From the NCBI RefSeq assembly GCF_037975245.1, contig NC_092571.1, positions 15,187,917 to 15,251,916 of the forward strand: DNA of 64,000 nucleotides. Reading direction: 5' to 3'. The notes beneath the pieces were generated by a model. That model was given only the letters and a program-made list of their open reading frames with translations. It ran no database searches and was not told where the DNA came from. The translations under genes were made by a program, and so were the position numbers. This document shows positions 1 through 12,173 of this stretch, piece after piece (the stretch's first letter is position 1; the number at the start of each line of letters is the position of its first letter). The DNA comes from Apostichopus japonicus. Taxonomy: Eukaryota; Echinodermata; Holothuroidea; Aspidochirotida; Stichopodidae.

Positions 1-135
1 TGCATTAAAACTAATTTCAACATCTGAAGTGACCACTGCTTCCACTTTTATACAAAAGGTTATTGATAATTAATTTGCTTAAAATTGAAGACTTATTTTC
101 TTTATGTTCTAGGTAGTAATAATCATAAAATTATG

Positions 136-253
136 ATAATAATAATAATAATAATAATACTGATGATAAAAAATCATCATAATCATAATAATAATCATCA
201 TCATCATAATAATAATAATTATATTCTACTACTCAAAAGAATCACTAAAATAT

Positions 254-290
<37 letters not shown>

Positions 291-292
291 TA
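136..292. repeat. AAT/ATC trinucleotide microsatellite
   Basis: Long runs of (ATA/TAA)n mixed with ATC units are visible, with the purest block at about 255..292. This is simple-sequence DNA with no coding signal. Confidence 0.9.
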
Positions 293-889
293 TATCACTA
301 AATATTGCACATTACTACATTGTTACTTCTTTGAACAACTTGTATTGGGACCAGAGCAAAAAAAGGTATGATAATTCAACTAAATCAGTGATTTTAATCA
401 TCACCAGGAAATTATTTAATCATTAAGTGAGCTATAAAGAAAACCAGAAAGCCAGTTAGCTTTGTGATTCCTTGCCATACAATTTGTTCAAAATTCAAAC
501 TAACTATCTGAGTATCTGACTAATGTAGAGAAAGTGAGTTTAATTTGTCCAAGAATTACATGAGAAAACAGAAAAGGATTGTATCAATCACTTGTGGGCA
601 TCAACCATGTCATTCAGTGGTTAGGGCTTTACAGTATTGAATTTGTAACCAAAATGTTCAATATCCAGTAAGAACAGTCCTCCTATGTGAAATATAGACG
701 ACTTTTACCAATTTGCCAGTTTGTGCCCATGTGAGATAACCTGTTCACCCCTTGAAGCTCAGAGGATCCCAGGTATGTTTTGTTGAAGACCTCTAACCCC
801 TTCACAGAACTAAACTGAACTGAATTTGACCAAACTATGTTCACCAAAAGAAACTCATAGCATTGGAGAATTCACAAATTTAATTGTAG

Positions 890-1300
890 CTTTAAATTTT
901 GTAGTTATGATTAAACAGTTTTCAGACTTTGATGCCTGTTGACCTCAAGGGACCTTTGACCCCTACCAATTTCAATAGCATTCTTGCACTGCCACTCACC
1001 AAGCTAAATCTTTTTACTGAGTAGGAAGTTCAAGACACATATATACTTCTTCTGTTATCGTTTCTAAAAAAGTTTAGGCTTTCAATAAAATGTTAGACTG
1101 CAATTGACCTTTGACCTCCCATTATTTCAATAGGGTTCTTGTACTCAATAAGCTGAATCTGCATACTATGTATAAAGTTCAACAAAGATGTACTTTTGGA
1201 GTAATCATGTTCAAAACTTTTTTCAGACTTTTACCTCTGTTGAACCCAAATGACCATTGAACTTCACAGCAAACAGCAGGCTCAATTACACTGATCCACC
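890..1300. repeat. TGACCT-rich interspersed repeat, copy 1
   Basis: The segment repeats a degenerate unit containing 'gacctttgacc', then 'aatagggttcttgtactcaat', then 'tttcagactttgacc'. The same phrases occur at 17220..17500 and 18850..19330, so this is an interspersed family with a tandem internal unit of roughly 120..150 bp. The TGACCT half-sites resemble nuclear-receptor sites but probably only reflect the repeat consensus. Confidence 0.6.
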
Positions 1301-1446
1301 ACAAGTATCACATTAATCCACTATTAACTTTTTGAGTTACTATGTTTAAGAGCAAGCGTCACATACTGTACACACACACCACCACCATTGCATAGATTCC
1401 TTTGCCTTCAGCAAGGTGGCAAAAATAGATTGTAAAAGATTCACAC

Positions 1447-1570
1447 CTTGAGCTTGGCAGGATCTTGGCTGGGGTCATTCTCATCCGTGGCTTCAAAGAA
1501 CAACTTGACTAAGTTTCTCTTGGTTGCCTTTTCTCGACAGATTGGGCAAGTTGCAGAGGTGGGCAGCCAC
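1447..1570 (-). CDS. TRAIP: TRAIP-like RING E3 ligase, exon 2 (second half of RING finger)
   Basis: The minus strand has acceptor 'tagtctttcaag' at the 1570 side and donor CTCAAG|GTGTGA at the 1447 side. The first base completes a split codon, then 41 codons follow, starting WLPTSATCPICREKATKR and continuing NLVKLFFEATDENDP to LKLK. CPIC supplies the last zinc-ligand pair of a RING, and the following K-R-x(3)-K-L-F-F is the signature just after the RING in TRAIP (TRAF-interacting protein), a nuclear ubiquitin ligase acting at stalled replication forks. The exon ends in phase 0 and joins smoothly in sense to the coiled-coil exon type seen at 62756..62923. It is the only copy of exon 2 in the window. 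The family call is fairly sure; whether this gene copy works is not. Confidence 0.75.
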
Positions 1571-2637
1571 CTTGAAAGACTATTAGGGAATATCAATCAG
1601 ATACACAAATGACATGCAATGTAACAGCTATGTGAAGCAGACATTATGTAAGTCAGTATTGTTCTGAATTCTTGAAACATCACCTCAGTGTTAAGATGAA
1701 CAAACAGATGTACAGGACTCTTAGCAATGTAAAATGTGTTAAAGTATCGTACAACTTTGTCAACATAAAACATTAAAAAGCTTTTTTTTTAATTGAATGC
1801 TCTTAAGCATTTAGCCTAGTCTTGTAACTGAACATTGAACTACTACACTGATGAGACTTAAAGAAACTAAAGATGAATGAAGTCATAAAGAGCTTGAGGA
1901 GCAACACAAGACTGACTCTCTAGGTACTTAACATGCAAAATAATATTAATTGAAAGAGTGAACAAATATATTGAAAATATACTATGTAAACTAAGTACTG
2001 TAGAATACCATGTCCAATGGTAGCTCTGTCAGTAATGGTGATAATGTGAACAGTTACAATTTATCATCATCATGGTAACAATTTTGAAGACAATCAGAGA
2101 AGACCTTAATGTAAAACAATACAGCTGTGGACTTGTGGCAATGTGTGTGCTATACCGGAAGTAAAAGGTTACTGACATAATGTTTTGTGCTCCAGCTTAC
2201 ACACATAAAGAGAACCACTTTAATCCCCTCTCCTCCTTTAAGTTCAAAAGTCGATGAGAGGTAAATGTCCCAATTCTGCCTAGTTATGGTGCTACACTTC
2301 AATTGTTTACATGTTAATACTGACTTTATCGCAGTACAGCACAGAACTGTAAAGTGCAGTACATACAATACTGTACAGTAAACAGAGCTCAGCACATGTT
2401 ATCATCATAATGACGTCACATGTCGATGAGGATCACGTGATCAATGCTAATTTTTTTTTCAAAATTCGACAAGTTTAGGCCATATTTTACCGCATTTCCG
2501 GACATCGGATTGACTTTATTCTTCAGATATGTAAAAAGGAAACCACTAAGAGCTCTTATGAATAAATTTGCATATTTTCTTCAATGCCTGAAATTCCCCT
2601 GAATGTCATTATCGTTCTACATAAAATTTCAACTAAC
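1571..2637. other. Intron between TRAIP exons 1 and 2; start of tandem unit 1
   Basis: From about 1810 this sequence is closely similar to 27.29..27.60 kb and 63.0..63.6 kb, for example the phrase 'actgactctctaggtact'. Left of about 1.8 kb the similarity stops, which places the left edge of the duplicated unit here. No exon was recognised. A GTAC-rich quasi-palindrome lies at about 2330..2395. Confidence 0.6.
2405..2450. promoter_or_regulatory. CRE plus E-box cluster
   Basis: The sequence holds 'atgacgtcac' (CRE-like) followed by 'gatcacgtgatc', a palindrome around the CACGTG E-box. The same two sites in the same order recur at 32725..32775, next to the THAP exon, and the first also recurs at about 63.63 kb. 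Paired conservation of two known factor-site types suggests a promoter fragment, but this copy sits inside the inferred TRAIP intron 1, so its role is unclear. Confidence 0.35.
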
Positions 2638-2735
2638 CATGTTTCGTGGTACACATGCCCACAGGGACATGCAGAGACCACCTGATGATCTAACTCCAGA
2701 CATTCTGAACAGATGGTACAGACAACACTTGGCAT
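2638..2735 (-). CDS. TRAIP: TRAIP-like RING E3 ligase, exon 1 (start codon and first half of RING)
   Basis: On the minus strand the exon runs 2777..2638 after acceptor 'gttttttacacag', with ATG at 2735 and donor ACATG|GTTAGT. The product starts MPSVVCTICSECLELDH and continues to CPCGHVYHET. The N-terminal M-P-x(3)-C-T-I-C and the C-G-H-x-x-H core match the TRAIP RING, and the length from the start to the RING fits the family. The exon ends in phase 2, which fits exon 2 at 1447..1570. Odd point: after splicing, the residue where the family has a zinc-ligand Cys (H-x-x-C) becomes Trp (HETWW), and two residues seem to be missing compared with unit 2. The RING may therefore be impaired. Confidence 0.75.
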
Positions 2736-2777
2736 GATTAAACAGCCAATCAGCAGCAATGCACTAGGATACCATCT

Positions 2778-4743
2778 CTGTGTAAAAAACAATACAATTA
2801 GAACAAATTATTTATGTATTTGTAGTAGCAAGACTTGTTGTGCATATACAAAGTTCTGGGTAGGGATATGAGAACCAGTTCAAAGCCTTGAGGATGAGTA
2901 CCACAACATTTTCTGAGTACCCGTGCAAAGTCAGAGTGATCCAAATTACTGTGATCATTTACAAGAACAGTTTCACACTGACATCTAAGCCTAAACTTCA
3001 CAAAGTTCTAACTCTAAACTTAATTTCCCATGGGACCTTGGCCCAAAGCATCATGAGCAAGAAATCCAACTTTGGTTAGAATTTTAGAAACACATTGTAG
3101 CAAAAGCATTGTAAGGTACAGTAACTACTGTCATAATTACATTCCAGAACAAGGTTTATATACATATCTTCCCAGATATACATCTTAGTAACTCGGAAAT
3201 TTTGTCCTTTATACCATGGCATCACGTCCCTTAAATAACTGATTCCTGTAGAAATTTCCAGTTCTATGCTGACACCAAAAAATGTGACAAAAATCACATT
3301 CAGCTAAATATTGCAATTATGAGGTCATTGCTGTAAATTTGGCCAATGTTATATGATGGAATACAGTAAGTTTGCGATAGTAATGGCAATAAAGTTCTTT
3401 TAAAGGATAGCAGTAATGACAATCTTGCTGATGTTACTCAGTGGTTTAGTTCTATCCTTCAGCTATTTGATTTCATTGACAGTTTGACCAATTTGCACCG
3501 AAAGTAGAGAGAATTATACAGTACTTGAATTAAAGGTTGCAAGTCAAACTAATTTTAAACTACTGTACAATCGGACAGCATTGTAATGTAATACATAAAA
3601 ATAGCATTGAAATTTCACAAAAATATATCAAAATACAAAATTGATGTTTCCTTGTTTCACTGTGGCAAATTTTGCCATTTCTGATATGGGTTTGCAGATT
3701 AAAATTTTTATTGAAAAAGTGGCTACAAAGTACAACTTGACTCAAACAAATACTCTGTAAGACTGTATATCATTGTAACTACATCATACATGTGTAACGT
3801 GTCATACTAATAGTAATAGCATCACGTCGTCCAATTCTATGGACGGAGAAAGTTGACTATTTTTACGAAAAATATTTTTTTCCCCTGTGAAAAATATGTA
3901 TGCACAATGGTTTCAGTCAGTTTTAAACGTGTTTCCAGATACACTCTGATTACAACCATTGCATTTGATGGTATTTTAAACTTGTTGTCTTGAGTTGTCG
4001 TGAAATGGGCCTGTTGACGCTAATTAGTATGACCGTGTGTAACACAGGGTTCCAGTTACTATCCAGTGCCATTCCAGCGCCATATGTTCCGATCCTTCCC
4101 CCATGGCGGAAAGGCTCGAAACCCATGTTGGAGAGGTACATTTTAGGAATGGATTTTACACAGGAAATTATTTGTAAAACTTTTTTGATTCGCGTGGAAG
4201 GATAGGTACACCGTCTTCAAATGTGATGGTTTGCTGGATAGACTGAATTGTAGTTAAGACAAGATTGGGAATAGATGCACAGTCTTTAATGTACATGTTG
4301 ATTGAATAGTTTTAAAATGTAAGTTCGTAAGAGCCGATACACTGTCTTCAAATGTATAATATAGGCTAGGCCTAAACTTGTGCTAGTATTAGTAACACTA
4401 AGTTCCTGACTAACAGTAACAGTACACTTGCCTAGGAACAAACAATGTGTGATTTGTTCATACGCCTAGCCTAGCCTGAGTTTGGACACTTGAGGAAAGT
4501 AAAACCATTATACCTCTTTCACTCCGGCAAAGCCGTGTTAGACACGGTAATGCAACTAATTTAATTTTAGCAGATGTTCTGCCGATTCTACCGTACTCTG
4601 GCTGAAGCAGCGTTATAACTTTTATGACAGGGCCGAATACATAGCGCGCTGACTCGTTTGGGTTGCAAAATTGAACAGGCCGCCGTAAACTTGGCGGGCG
4701 TATGGAACGCCATGTAAACTTTAATTCAATACACAGAGATATC
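2778..4743. other. Intergenic DNA shared between units; no gene seen
   Basis: Closely similar to 27.79..29.64 kb over nearly its whole length, including 'ttcactccggcaaagccgtg' near 4.52 kb. No ORF with codon-like conservation, splice signals or known domain was found. TRAIP 5' leader exons or the FReD gene 3' flank may lie here, but nothing marks them. Confidence 0.5.
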
Positions 4744-5371
4744 GGGACAAACTAAAACGAATGACAGCGAATGACCGAATGACAATTGACTTTGTACAGG
4801 GTTAATTATCATTTGCGAATGACAGCGAATGACAGCGAATGACAACGAATGACAACGAAGGACAGTGTTGAGAAGAGATAGAATGATTAACGGAGTGGAG
4901 TAAATGCGGTTATTGGTTTTCTGCGCAAAAATGATTTGAGGAAAATCGCATGTTACGTGGTTGCAGGGTTTTGGTGTAATTTACGGATAGAAACCACAGG
5001 GAAAGTTTTTGTGTGAGAATGCGCTTGAGTGCTGTGCTTTTGCCTCTGTAGATTTATATGGAAATATAACTAAAGCCGTTTCAAGATTATAGTATTGTTA
5101 GTCTCTAACAATTAATATCGAAAATGACGTTAAATTTACTTTTTAAAATCAAACTTACAATTTCGCTTACTATGATAAGGTGCGTTTTTATCTTGTCCGT
5201 ACATTACTAGATCTAGATACCACGAAGTCTGAACTGTGATGTTGAAGCAAATGTCTGTGCTGCCATTACTGTCATTCGTTTTAGTCAACGCAATTTTTTA
5301 GTGTGTAGAACATATTGTCATTCGTTATGTGTAACGCAATTGTCATTCGTTTTAGTAACACCCGAGATATC
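4736..5371. mobile_element. MITE, GGG-terminal family, copy in unit 1
   Basis: The element proper is 4744..5363 (620 bp). The left end GGGACAAACTAAAACGAATG and the right end, read on the other strand, GGGTGTTACTAAAACGAATG form imperfect terminal inverted repeats, and both continue with ACA. It is flanked by the 8-bp direct repeat GAGATATC at 4736..4743 and 5364..5371. Inside are about five copies of a 10-bp unit (acagcgaatg) near 4815..4862. No transposase ORF is seen, so it is non-autonomous. The 8..9-bp target duplication and GGG termini would fit Merlin- or MULE-type cut-and-paste transposases, but the superfamily is undecided. The unit 2 copy at 30400..31095 is at another site and reversed. 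Confidence 0.8.
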
Positions 5372-5690
5372 TTCAATTTAATTCGAGATATCTGCAATTA
5401 ATATCAGATATCTCAAATTAAATTGAAGATATCTCTCATTATTTCAGGTACCTCCAATTCAATTAGAGATATCAGACATTGCATTTTCGATATCTTTAAT
5501 TTTATTTAAACTATCTCAAATTGATTTGTAGATATCAAGAAATATATTAAAGGTATCAAAATAGAAACATTATTAAAGATATCACGAATTGAAATTAGAG
5601 ATATCCAAAATTGAATTAGAGATATCAAGAATACAATTAGAGATATCCAAAATGAATTAGAGATATCATGAAACTGGTGAGCCCAGCTTC
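5364..5690. repeat. GATATC-rich degenerate array, copy 1
   Basis: Irregular repetition of 'attagagatatc' and its near-palindromic reverse, spaced about 15..25 bp. The same array, closely similar base by base, reappears at 63645..64000 in a different setting. It is therefore an interspersed repeat and not just simple sequence. The MITE at 4744 inserted into its edge using GAGATATC as target. Confidence 0.7.
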
Positions 5691-7613
5691 ATTAAAACCC
5701 CGTTCACCCCTATTTGAAGGAACCTTTGTAAAAACCCTTGCTTTTTGACCCGTAGTAGTTGGTGATTATCTGATGCCACTTCTCTCATTTTCCTACTTCA
5801 CATCACAGCAATGAAACTAATCTATACTTGTGCTTTATATACCATTAAAGGACAGCCCGCAACTAATATACTACTGCACAGAGCCGTTTATAGTCTTTCT
5901 ACGGTTTTGCTACTGCATATATGTTAAACGCCCTCTTTTTGGCAGGCGTCTACATTTTGTAGCGTCATGTTGTTGAAACATCACTTGTGGCAAACGCGCG
6001 CAGCTTTTGTAGCAAACACTTTATAGACCGACCATACATGCTGTTTGTAACACACTTTTGGTAAAACTATATATGTTTAATATACTAATATACCATGAAT
6101 TTCATGAGATGCTATATGCTTAGCTTTAAATACCTTTCATGGGTGGCAGTGTGCCATTGGTACATGTAACTCTCAGAGTTGTGACGAGTTCCTTTTAACA
6201 CTGAGTCGATTCGTAACTAGGCATTTTATCCTGGCTAGAGAAGAGTATCTTTAATTGAAGCATTGTATTATTCCTTGGACAAAGCTTGTTTTGAAATCTA
6301 GTGTTAGAGCCTAAAAATAATCAATTATTCGAAATAAAGAGAAGAGACAAATCTCTTAGAGTTATGACTTTTTAAAGAAAGCAAGCCTGAAGTTGTAACC
6401 ATATCAGATTAACTGTAGGAGATTTAGCTAGCGTTGCGTAGTATTCCTAATTGACTGGGGGTGAGTGGGGTTTAACTATCACTCCTCCCCCCCCCCGAAC
6501 CCCGCGCAAATATTTATAAGTAGTTATAAACACTAATAGTAGACAAATATATTATATGCATCTTATTAGGGGCATTGAGCGTAAATATGATTTTCGAAAT
6601 GTTGATACTTGGAAGTTGTCTCTATAGCTTTCTATGGCTTTGTGAACGTGATGCAAACAGATGTGACATCCCAGTTGCACATCGAGAGGTTTGTCATTTT
6701 CCTTATACCCATTAGTAGATAGGAACAATCAAGATATGTACTCAGTGATTAATCTTTGCCCAGTGAAGATAACTTTTTCGGGCGTCCTCAGAAAAAAAGC
6801 TTAAATTTGTTAAAATAAGTTAGTTTTCTATTGTTTGGAAATAATTGAGTCCACAATGGATTGACTCAAAGGACATCAAATGAAAGCACTTTTGAACTCT
6901 TATGTTTGGTACTGCATTGTTTTTTGTTACAGAAGTAAGAAAATTCCTGCAAAATGCTGGTCGAAATTATATTACAATAAGGTTAAAAAAAAATCAAATG
7001 ATCCATTGAGATATCCATATTTGCTGATTAATTTCTCATTTCAAACTGGTTAATATAATGTTACTTTTACACATATATATGACTCATTATGTTTTATAAA
7101 GGAAGTTTGATATGAATATTACTTTCTATCCTTCATAACAAAATTCCTGGCTTTATTTTTCGATGAATATATTTTTACAGTTTCTAATTGCATTTGACAA
7201 TTCATTTGCCGACTTAATTATCAAATGAAGCAAATATTAAAAGCTGACCAGAGAATAGGTTATTTTGAAGAAAAATAATTTAAGATAGATGGCTGGTTGA
7301 CTTGCTCTATGTATGGGTGAATAGTCAGAATAAAACCAACAAAGACGCTTTAAGATGATGTTATCTGTTCTAGCATTTTATGTGTAGCACGTATAGATTC
7401 ACCTGAAGAGCTTAATGGAAGTTAAGGCAGGGTAGTGGTAGGGTGGGAAATCAGTGGGGGTAGGATGGGGGGGGGGGGTATGTGTCAGTTGGAGAGCTGA
7501 TGAAGTTGGACCTAGTACTGGGAAACAAATTGCTTCCCAAAGAAACAAGAAGGGCAAAAAAAACAGCAGATGGGTAAATGACATTCACCACATTTATTCA
7601 ATAAATACGCATA

Positions 7614-7666
<53 letters not shown>

Positions 7667-7865
7667 TATATATACATACATGTTCAAACATCTATATATC
7701 TATTATTATATCTTGAGTAAATATTAACATTAAATTTCCAATTCCGTAACTGATGTGCGGTAAGTTAAATAATATTAGTCAAGACATTTGAAATACAAAA
7801 CGATCATATGATTAACGTAGTAATGTATATATATATATATACATATATATATACGTATATATATG

Positions 7866-7933
<68 letters not shown>

Positions 7934-9409
7934 CATAAATCTTCATACATCTATATATCTATTATTATATCTTGAGTACATATTAACATTAAATTTCCAA
8001 TTCCATATATAATGTGCGGTAAGTTAAATAATATTAGTCAAGACATTTGAAGTACAAAACGATCATATGATTAACGTAATACTTACATCGATAAGACCAT
8101 ACCTACTATGCTACCCTTCCCCCCCCCCACCCCCTCCCCTTCAAATCAATTTTCTGTTTGAGGTTTCTAAATATAGTGCAAGACCTCATGCTACTTTAAT
8201 TCACTATAAAATAAACTAAGAAGGGTTTGGTTGAATTCAATTTAATAAAAAATGACCCACTTTTGTTGGAGCTGTTATCTAATCCATTGCAATGTAAATC
8301 CATGAAGATCCCAAATTAAATTTAACACCTATTTCCCAAGCATCTGTGTGTGCTCACATTTGAGGCGGAACCAACAAGTTTGAATAGAATGGAAAAAAAT
8401 ACAACTTTTCTTAGACTGATCTAGGTTACAATGTCCATTACATATACCAATATGACAAAAGTGGTGATGATAATAAAAGAATCTTGTTTTGATGTATAAG
8501 TACAATATTATATTTTTATAGCTTGTGGTCTTCTACTCAATTAATTACATTGAACACTAAACATAATACATGAAAATAAGTTTTCTTTTCTCCATTTTGT
8601 TAAACAATTTCAGGTTATTTTTGTTTATTCTAAACAAAAATACATGTTATTTTTATCTAAATTTTTTAGATCCATCTGTTTTCTGTTTTAAGTTCAATTA
8701 TTCTCAAAGTATTGACTTTTTGGTAAGAATTATTTACATCTTTTCAAGGAGTACAATATTTTCTAAAAAAAAATAACAAATCTGTTTTGAATAATATTTT
8801 CTGACACAAGTCTTTTGCAGGGTTGACGATTTAGGCTAAACAGTAACTCCAGTTTAATTTTCATATATCAATACAAAGGAAATAGAAAACTAAGAAAATC
8901 TACAAATATTCATATCGATTTAAAACAGTAGTACCAATTTACTCACCTTCAAAAGAAAACTATACATATATATTTATTTTGTTAAAAATGGGGTAAAGGA
9001 ATTTACTCTCAAAGAGTAAAAGATATAAAGCTGTAAATATGATAGCAATTGTCAAAAAAATGATGAAGTGATAAGTTCTTTTGTTTTAATAAAACAAATT
9101 GCAGCAATCAGTTCCTTACCTTGAGTGTTTGAAGTTATTGAAAAATATAACTGCAAACTTACAAAATGATTATTTTATCGTATTTCAACTATTTTATTTT
9201 TTTTTATTTAAAGGATGAATCATACACTTACAAAATCATTAGTAATTCAACCGTATCTTTTATTAATTGTTTGGTGAACCATAATGGATCTTACATTTGG
9301 ACAATAAATTTGAAACAAAATTGATGAAATGAATTTCGATGGTATCTTTTTCTTTAAAGTTGTAACAGAAACAGTTTTAAAAGATAGTATTAACAATTCT
9401 CAATCATGT
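5691..9409. other. 3' flank of FReD gene 1; no further gene seen
   Basis: From about 5.87 kb the sequence parallels unit 2 at 32.97..38.5 kb, apart from the unit 2 insertions. It contains (TA)n tracts and a local duplication near 7.6..8.1 kb. A minus-strand AATAAA at 9259..9264 lies about 150 nt past the FReD 1 stop codon and is a candidate polyadenylation signal. No other coding evidence was found. Confidence 0.5.
7615..8075. repeat. (TA)n tracts with a ~260-bp local tandem duplication
   Basis: Two (TA)n tracts (about 7615..7672 and 7828..7931) are each followed by the same segment, starting 'catctatatatctattatta' and running through 'cgatcatatgattaacgta'. Unit 2 has a single copy of that segment at about 37170..37320. 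The extra copy in unit 1 is therefore a small private tandem duplication. Confidence 0.8.
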
Positions 9410-9672
9410 TTAATAATCACAGTTTATACAACGTCGTATCTTCATCTCAGAGAATATGATGCTTTCTCCGTTGGGTAGACCTTTCCAGTAAATGGAGGTT
9501 GAATCCTGGTTGGAACCGTAGACACCGTTAAGGTTTGTGTAATCGCCATCACATGCTTCATGCCACCAACCACCCTGTGTGATATCGGCACAATCGTTGT
9601 TACTTTCAGTATTGTCCCTGTCATATGTACTGAATGCTTTACCATTCTGATCGCTAAGATCATCACTGAGAC
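9410..9672 (-). CDS. FReD gene 1, exon 5: C-terminal third of fibrinogen domain and stop
   Basis: Minus strand, acceptor 'tatgtcttgcag' and stop TAA at 9410..9412; 263 nt, entering in phase 1. The reading includes LSDQNGKAFSTYDRDNTES, then NNDCADITQGGWWHEAC, NLNGVYG and FSEMKIRRC. This is the conserved end of a fibrinogen-related domain: the Ca-site Asp/Asn stretch D-R-D-N, the Cys pair around G-G-W-W, N-L-N-G-x-Y, and the final E-M-K-I-R. FReDs of this kind are secreted pattern-recognition lectins (ficolin/FREP family) that bind acetylated sugars. A short Cys-bearing tail (RRCINCDY) follows the domain. The ligand is not predictable from sequence. Confidence 0.9.
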
Positions 9673-11024
9673 CTGCAAGACATAAAGATATCGATGGAAT
9701 AATAACAGATGAGATATACGGTAGATACCTGCATTAGCATCTCTGATTTATTGTGCACAAATGATATTTAGCCTCTGGAGTGTTCTTTATTTCACAAAGA
9801 TATTTATTTGACCAAAATATTCACAATAATTTCACGGATTGGCTTCAATGCATACAACTTTTTTAGAACGTGCAAATGGATAGATTGAGAAAAAGTAAAC
9901 ACTACGTTGTCATAGCTTAGATTAGGTAACATGCTGTTTGATTAATTTCCGTAAATTATTCAGTCCCCACCGTCTTAATAATTAAATTCAATATTGCCCA
10001 TATGCTTGTTATTATTCTAACACTGAGAATAATGAGAATATTATCTCAAAGTTCAGCTGGGAACAAGTTTTACATGTGCAAGCATGAAATTGCTTTCTAC
10101 AAATTCAGTCCTATTATGATCATTTCAAAATTATTACAATATTATAGAGAAATAAAAAAGGAACAGAATGAACAATCAGCGACATTTTGGTCAAAACAAT
10201 CAAACAGAAGAGTAAATGCCGGGATGTGTTGTACATGTCATATGTATTGAGTGAGCTTAGATATTTCTGACAGGTACTATCACTGGAACCAGCAAGTAAT
10301 AACATTTTCGATTTCAAGGAGAGTAGAAAGGAGAGTGGGAAAAGGAGGTCACGATATAAAGAACCATTTACCCTGATTTTTACTTAACCGGTTCGATATA
10401 TTGTGGAATAATCTTGGGCCTCATTCCTTATGCTTACTCTTCATATGTTTAATTTTCAAGGATAATGGACATATGGTTTTTAGCAACACAACGATAGACC
10501 AATCCTAAATGTGTACAGTTTCTGACTTATATATCATAGAGTTCATAAACCATTTATTTTGATGTAAACAAAATTTAGAGGATGCCAAAAGTTTCAAGCT
10601 CCCATATGTAGTATCTTTCTCATGAGTTTTTTTTTCTATTCTCAATTTTATTTGTTTGCTTTTTTCTATTTTCCATATTGAATCTCTTAACTCTATTGCT
10701 AGCATTCTCTTCATCAATGTTGATAATCCACAAGATGCTCTATTCCAGATAAGCAGTGGCGGCATAAAGGAAGGCGGTATCAGGGGATTTGCCCCAATCA
10801 TGATGCTCCCCCTCCTAGTTTCCCCTCCCCTCGTCGGCTTCTCTAAACAATTCAATACTGATGCCCATGTGACCCCACAATTGGTCTGTGATGTGTTCTT
10901 TATACAGTTGCATTTTTCCACTTTTAGAATCCAATCCCCCCCCCACCCCCGTAAAAAAGAACAACAACAACAACTTGGCACATATTGCTTTTTCTTTGTG
11001 TTTCTTTTCATAATTTCAAATTAG

Positions 11025-11760
11025 AATGTTGCTGTGAAGCGTATTCTAGTTTGTGTTAAGATATTGTTTACTTGTTGCTATTATGACGTCACACATGGCT
11101 TGCGTTTGGTGGTTTGCTCTGTGGTGTGGCGGGCTATAAATCACGCGCTATTAGAAGGGTGTACAGATGTTTTGTTTTGAATGATTCGGTTTGTGGGGCT
11201 GGAAGACAGATAAACCGGTTCAAGTTGGTTGAGTGCTCATTTGCATGTGCTCATCTGCATATTGGGTTGGCACTCAACCAATCAAGAGTTGGGTGAGGGG
11301 TTAGCTATAAGTTTGGAACAATCAGGTTCAAGGACAGAGCGCGTGCCTTGTGCATCGCGTCGTAATTTGTTATTTTGGAATCGGGGGTTTAAGTGTCTCC
11401 TAAAGACGTATCGGGGAGTTTAAGTTCATCTCCCGAAGCCTACATACGTATAACAGAGGGCTCCGTAATTTATATCTATAATCAGCATTTATGCTCGTGT
11501 ATTTTCATCATCCCAAGTTAAAATTATATTCATCATTGAGATTATATACCAAGAGTTAATCAAAAAGAACTTATTAATCAAATATCCGCTTTTGAAGACT
11601 ATTTATGATTATTTATGTTTACGCTCGGTTTAACGTTACTCGTGTAAGGCCCGGCTTACCGTTACCAACTTATACCTGGAACTATTAAAAATAAGCCTTA
11701 CATTCCCACTGAAACCGCTTTCATCATTATCTTGTATTAACTTCAATTTTATAGTGTCAG
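11025..11760. repeat. Possible solo LTR or promoter-like repeat (older than the duplication)
   Basis: This block contains 'gctataaatcacgcgc' (TATA-like), the octamer sequence ATTTGCAT, CCAAT, and a run of unusual GC-rich phrases unlike the surrounding AT-rich intron. The paralogous block at 42.02..42.74 kb is closely similar but has 'ctatgaatc' in place of the TATA-like motif. The composition resembles a solo LTR, but no clear target duplication or TG..CA ends could be fixed. Confidence 0.3.
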
Positions 11761-11819
11761 CAAGTATTGTACTAAGTAAAGAAAATCATTAAAAGTTGAA
11801 ACACATGTGGTGTGATGAT

Positions 11820-12005
11820 GTCATATTTAGACTTGCTCAAGTCTTCAGCCTTGATATCTTCCAATGATGGAATAAGCTTTTTCTTAACTTTTGGAGGAAG
11901 TTGTCCACACATATTTCTCTAACACAACGACCAATGATCACAGGGGACTTTGTGTCTCCTTTACCAAATTAGCAAAAGCAATACAAATCATCACATACTT
12001 AACTT
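11820..12005 (-). pseudogene. Decayed ORF fragment, unit 1 copy
   Basis: This is the paralogue of the open minus-strand frame at 42798..43019 but carries indels and substitutions that break the frame, such as 'cacacatatttctctaac' against 'caaacagattctctaac'. The family is not recognised. It lies inside FReD intron 4. Confidence 0.3.
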
Positions 12006-12173
12006 AAGGGGAAAGTTTACATAAGATCACACAAATTTTCACCTGGAGAAAGCAAACAGCATGAGAACTGTTTCTGCTTGAACTCATAACCTTAGGCCAA
12101 TATTTAACACTCACGTCTAGAAACGAACGGAATCACTATGGATTTGCAAACACAATTGCGTTTGTCTACTTAC

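Larger units (their letters stand above)
1..1446. other. Left flank, intron of TRAIP-like gene; no exon seen
   Basis: No coding exon is recognisable here. On the minus strand this follows the donor of TRAIP exon 2, so it is probably the start of that gene's next intron, continuing beyond the window. It holds a trinucleotide microsatellite and a TGACCT-rich interspersed repeat, listed separately. Confidence 0.5.
9673..12173 (-). other. Intron 4 of FReD gene 1
   Basis: Spans from the donor at 12173 to the acceptor at 9673. It is closely similar to unit 2 at 40.67..43.20 kb. It contains a degenerate hAT-like end (CAGTGGCGGC at about 10755), an LTR-like stretch near 11.03..11.76 kb, and a decayed ORF copy near 11.82..12.01 kb. 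Confidence 0.7.

Noticed and set aside
2150-2395. Frame starting MLSSVYCTVLYVL, similar in unit 3 at 63423..63614
   Set aside because: The shared part comes from a GTAC/TGTAC quasi-palindrome; similarity is that of the whole duplicated DNA, and the C-terminal parts differ by frame.
2888-3079. Short plus-strand frames in 2.8..4.2 kb and 28.0..28.9 kb
   Set aside because: Not preserved as proteins between units; no splice or domain evidence.
10002-10250. Intronic frame conserved at 40993..41241
   Set aside because: Same reason: paralogous intron similarity without coding signs.
10505-11011. 168-codon minus-strand frame
   Set aside because: Lies in FReD intron 4 over a degenerate hAT-like end and G/C-runs; the unit 2 counterpart (about 41.5..42.0 kb) is broken and shows no protein-like conservation.
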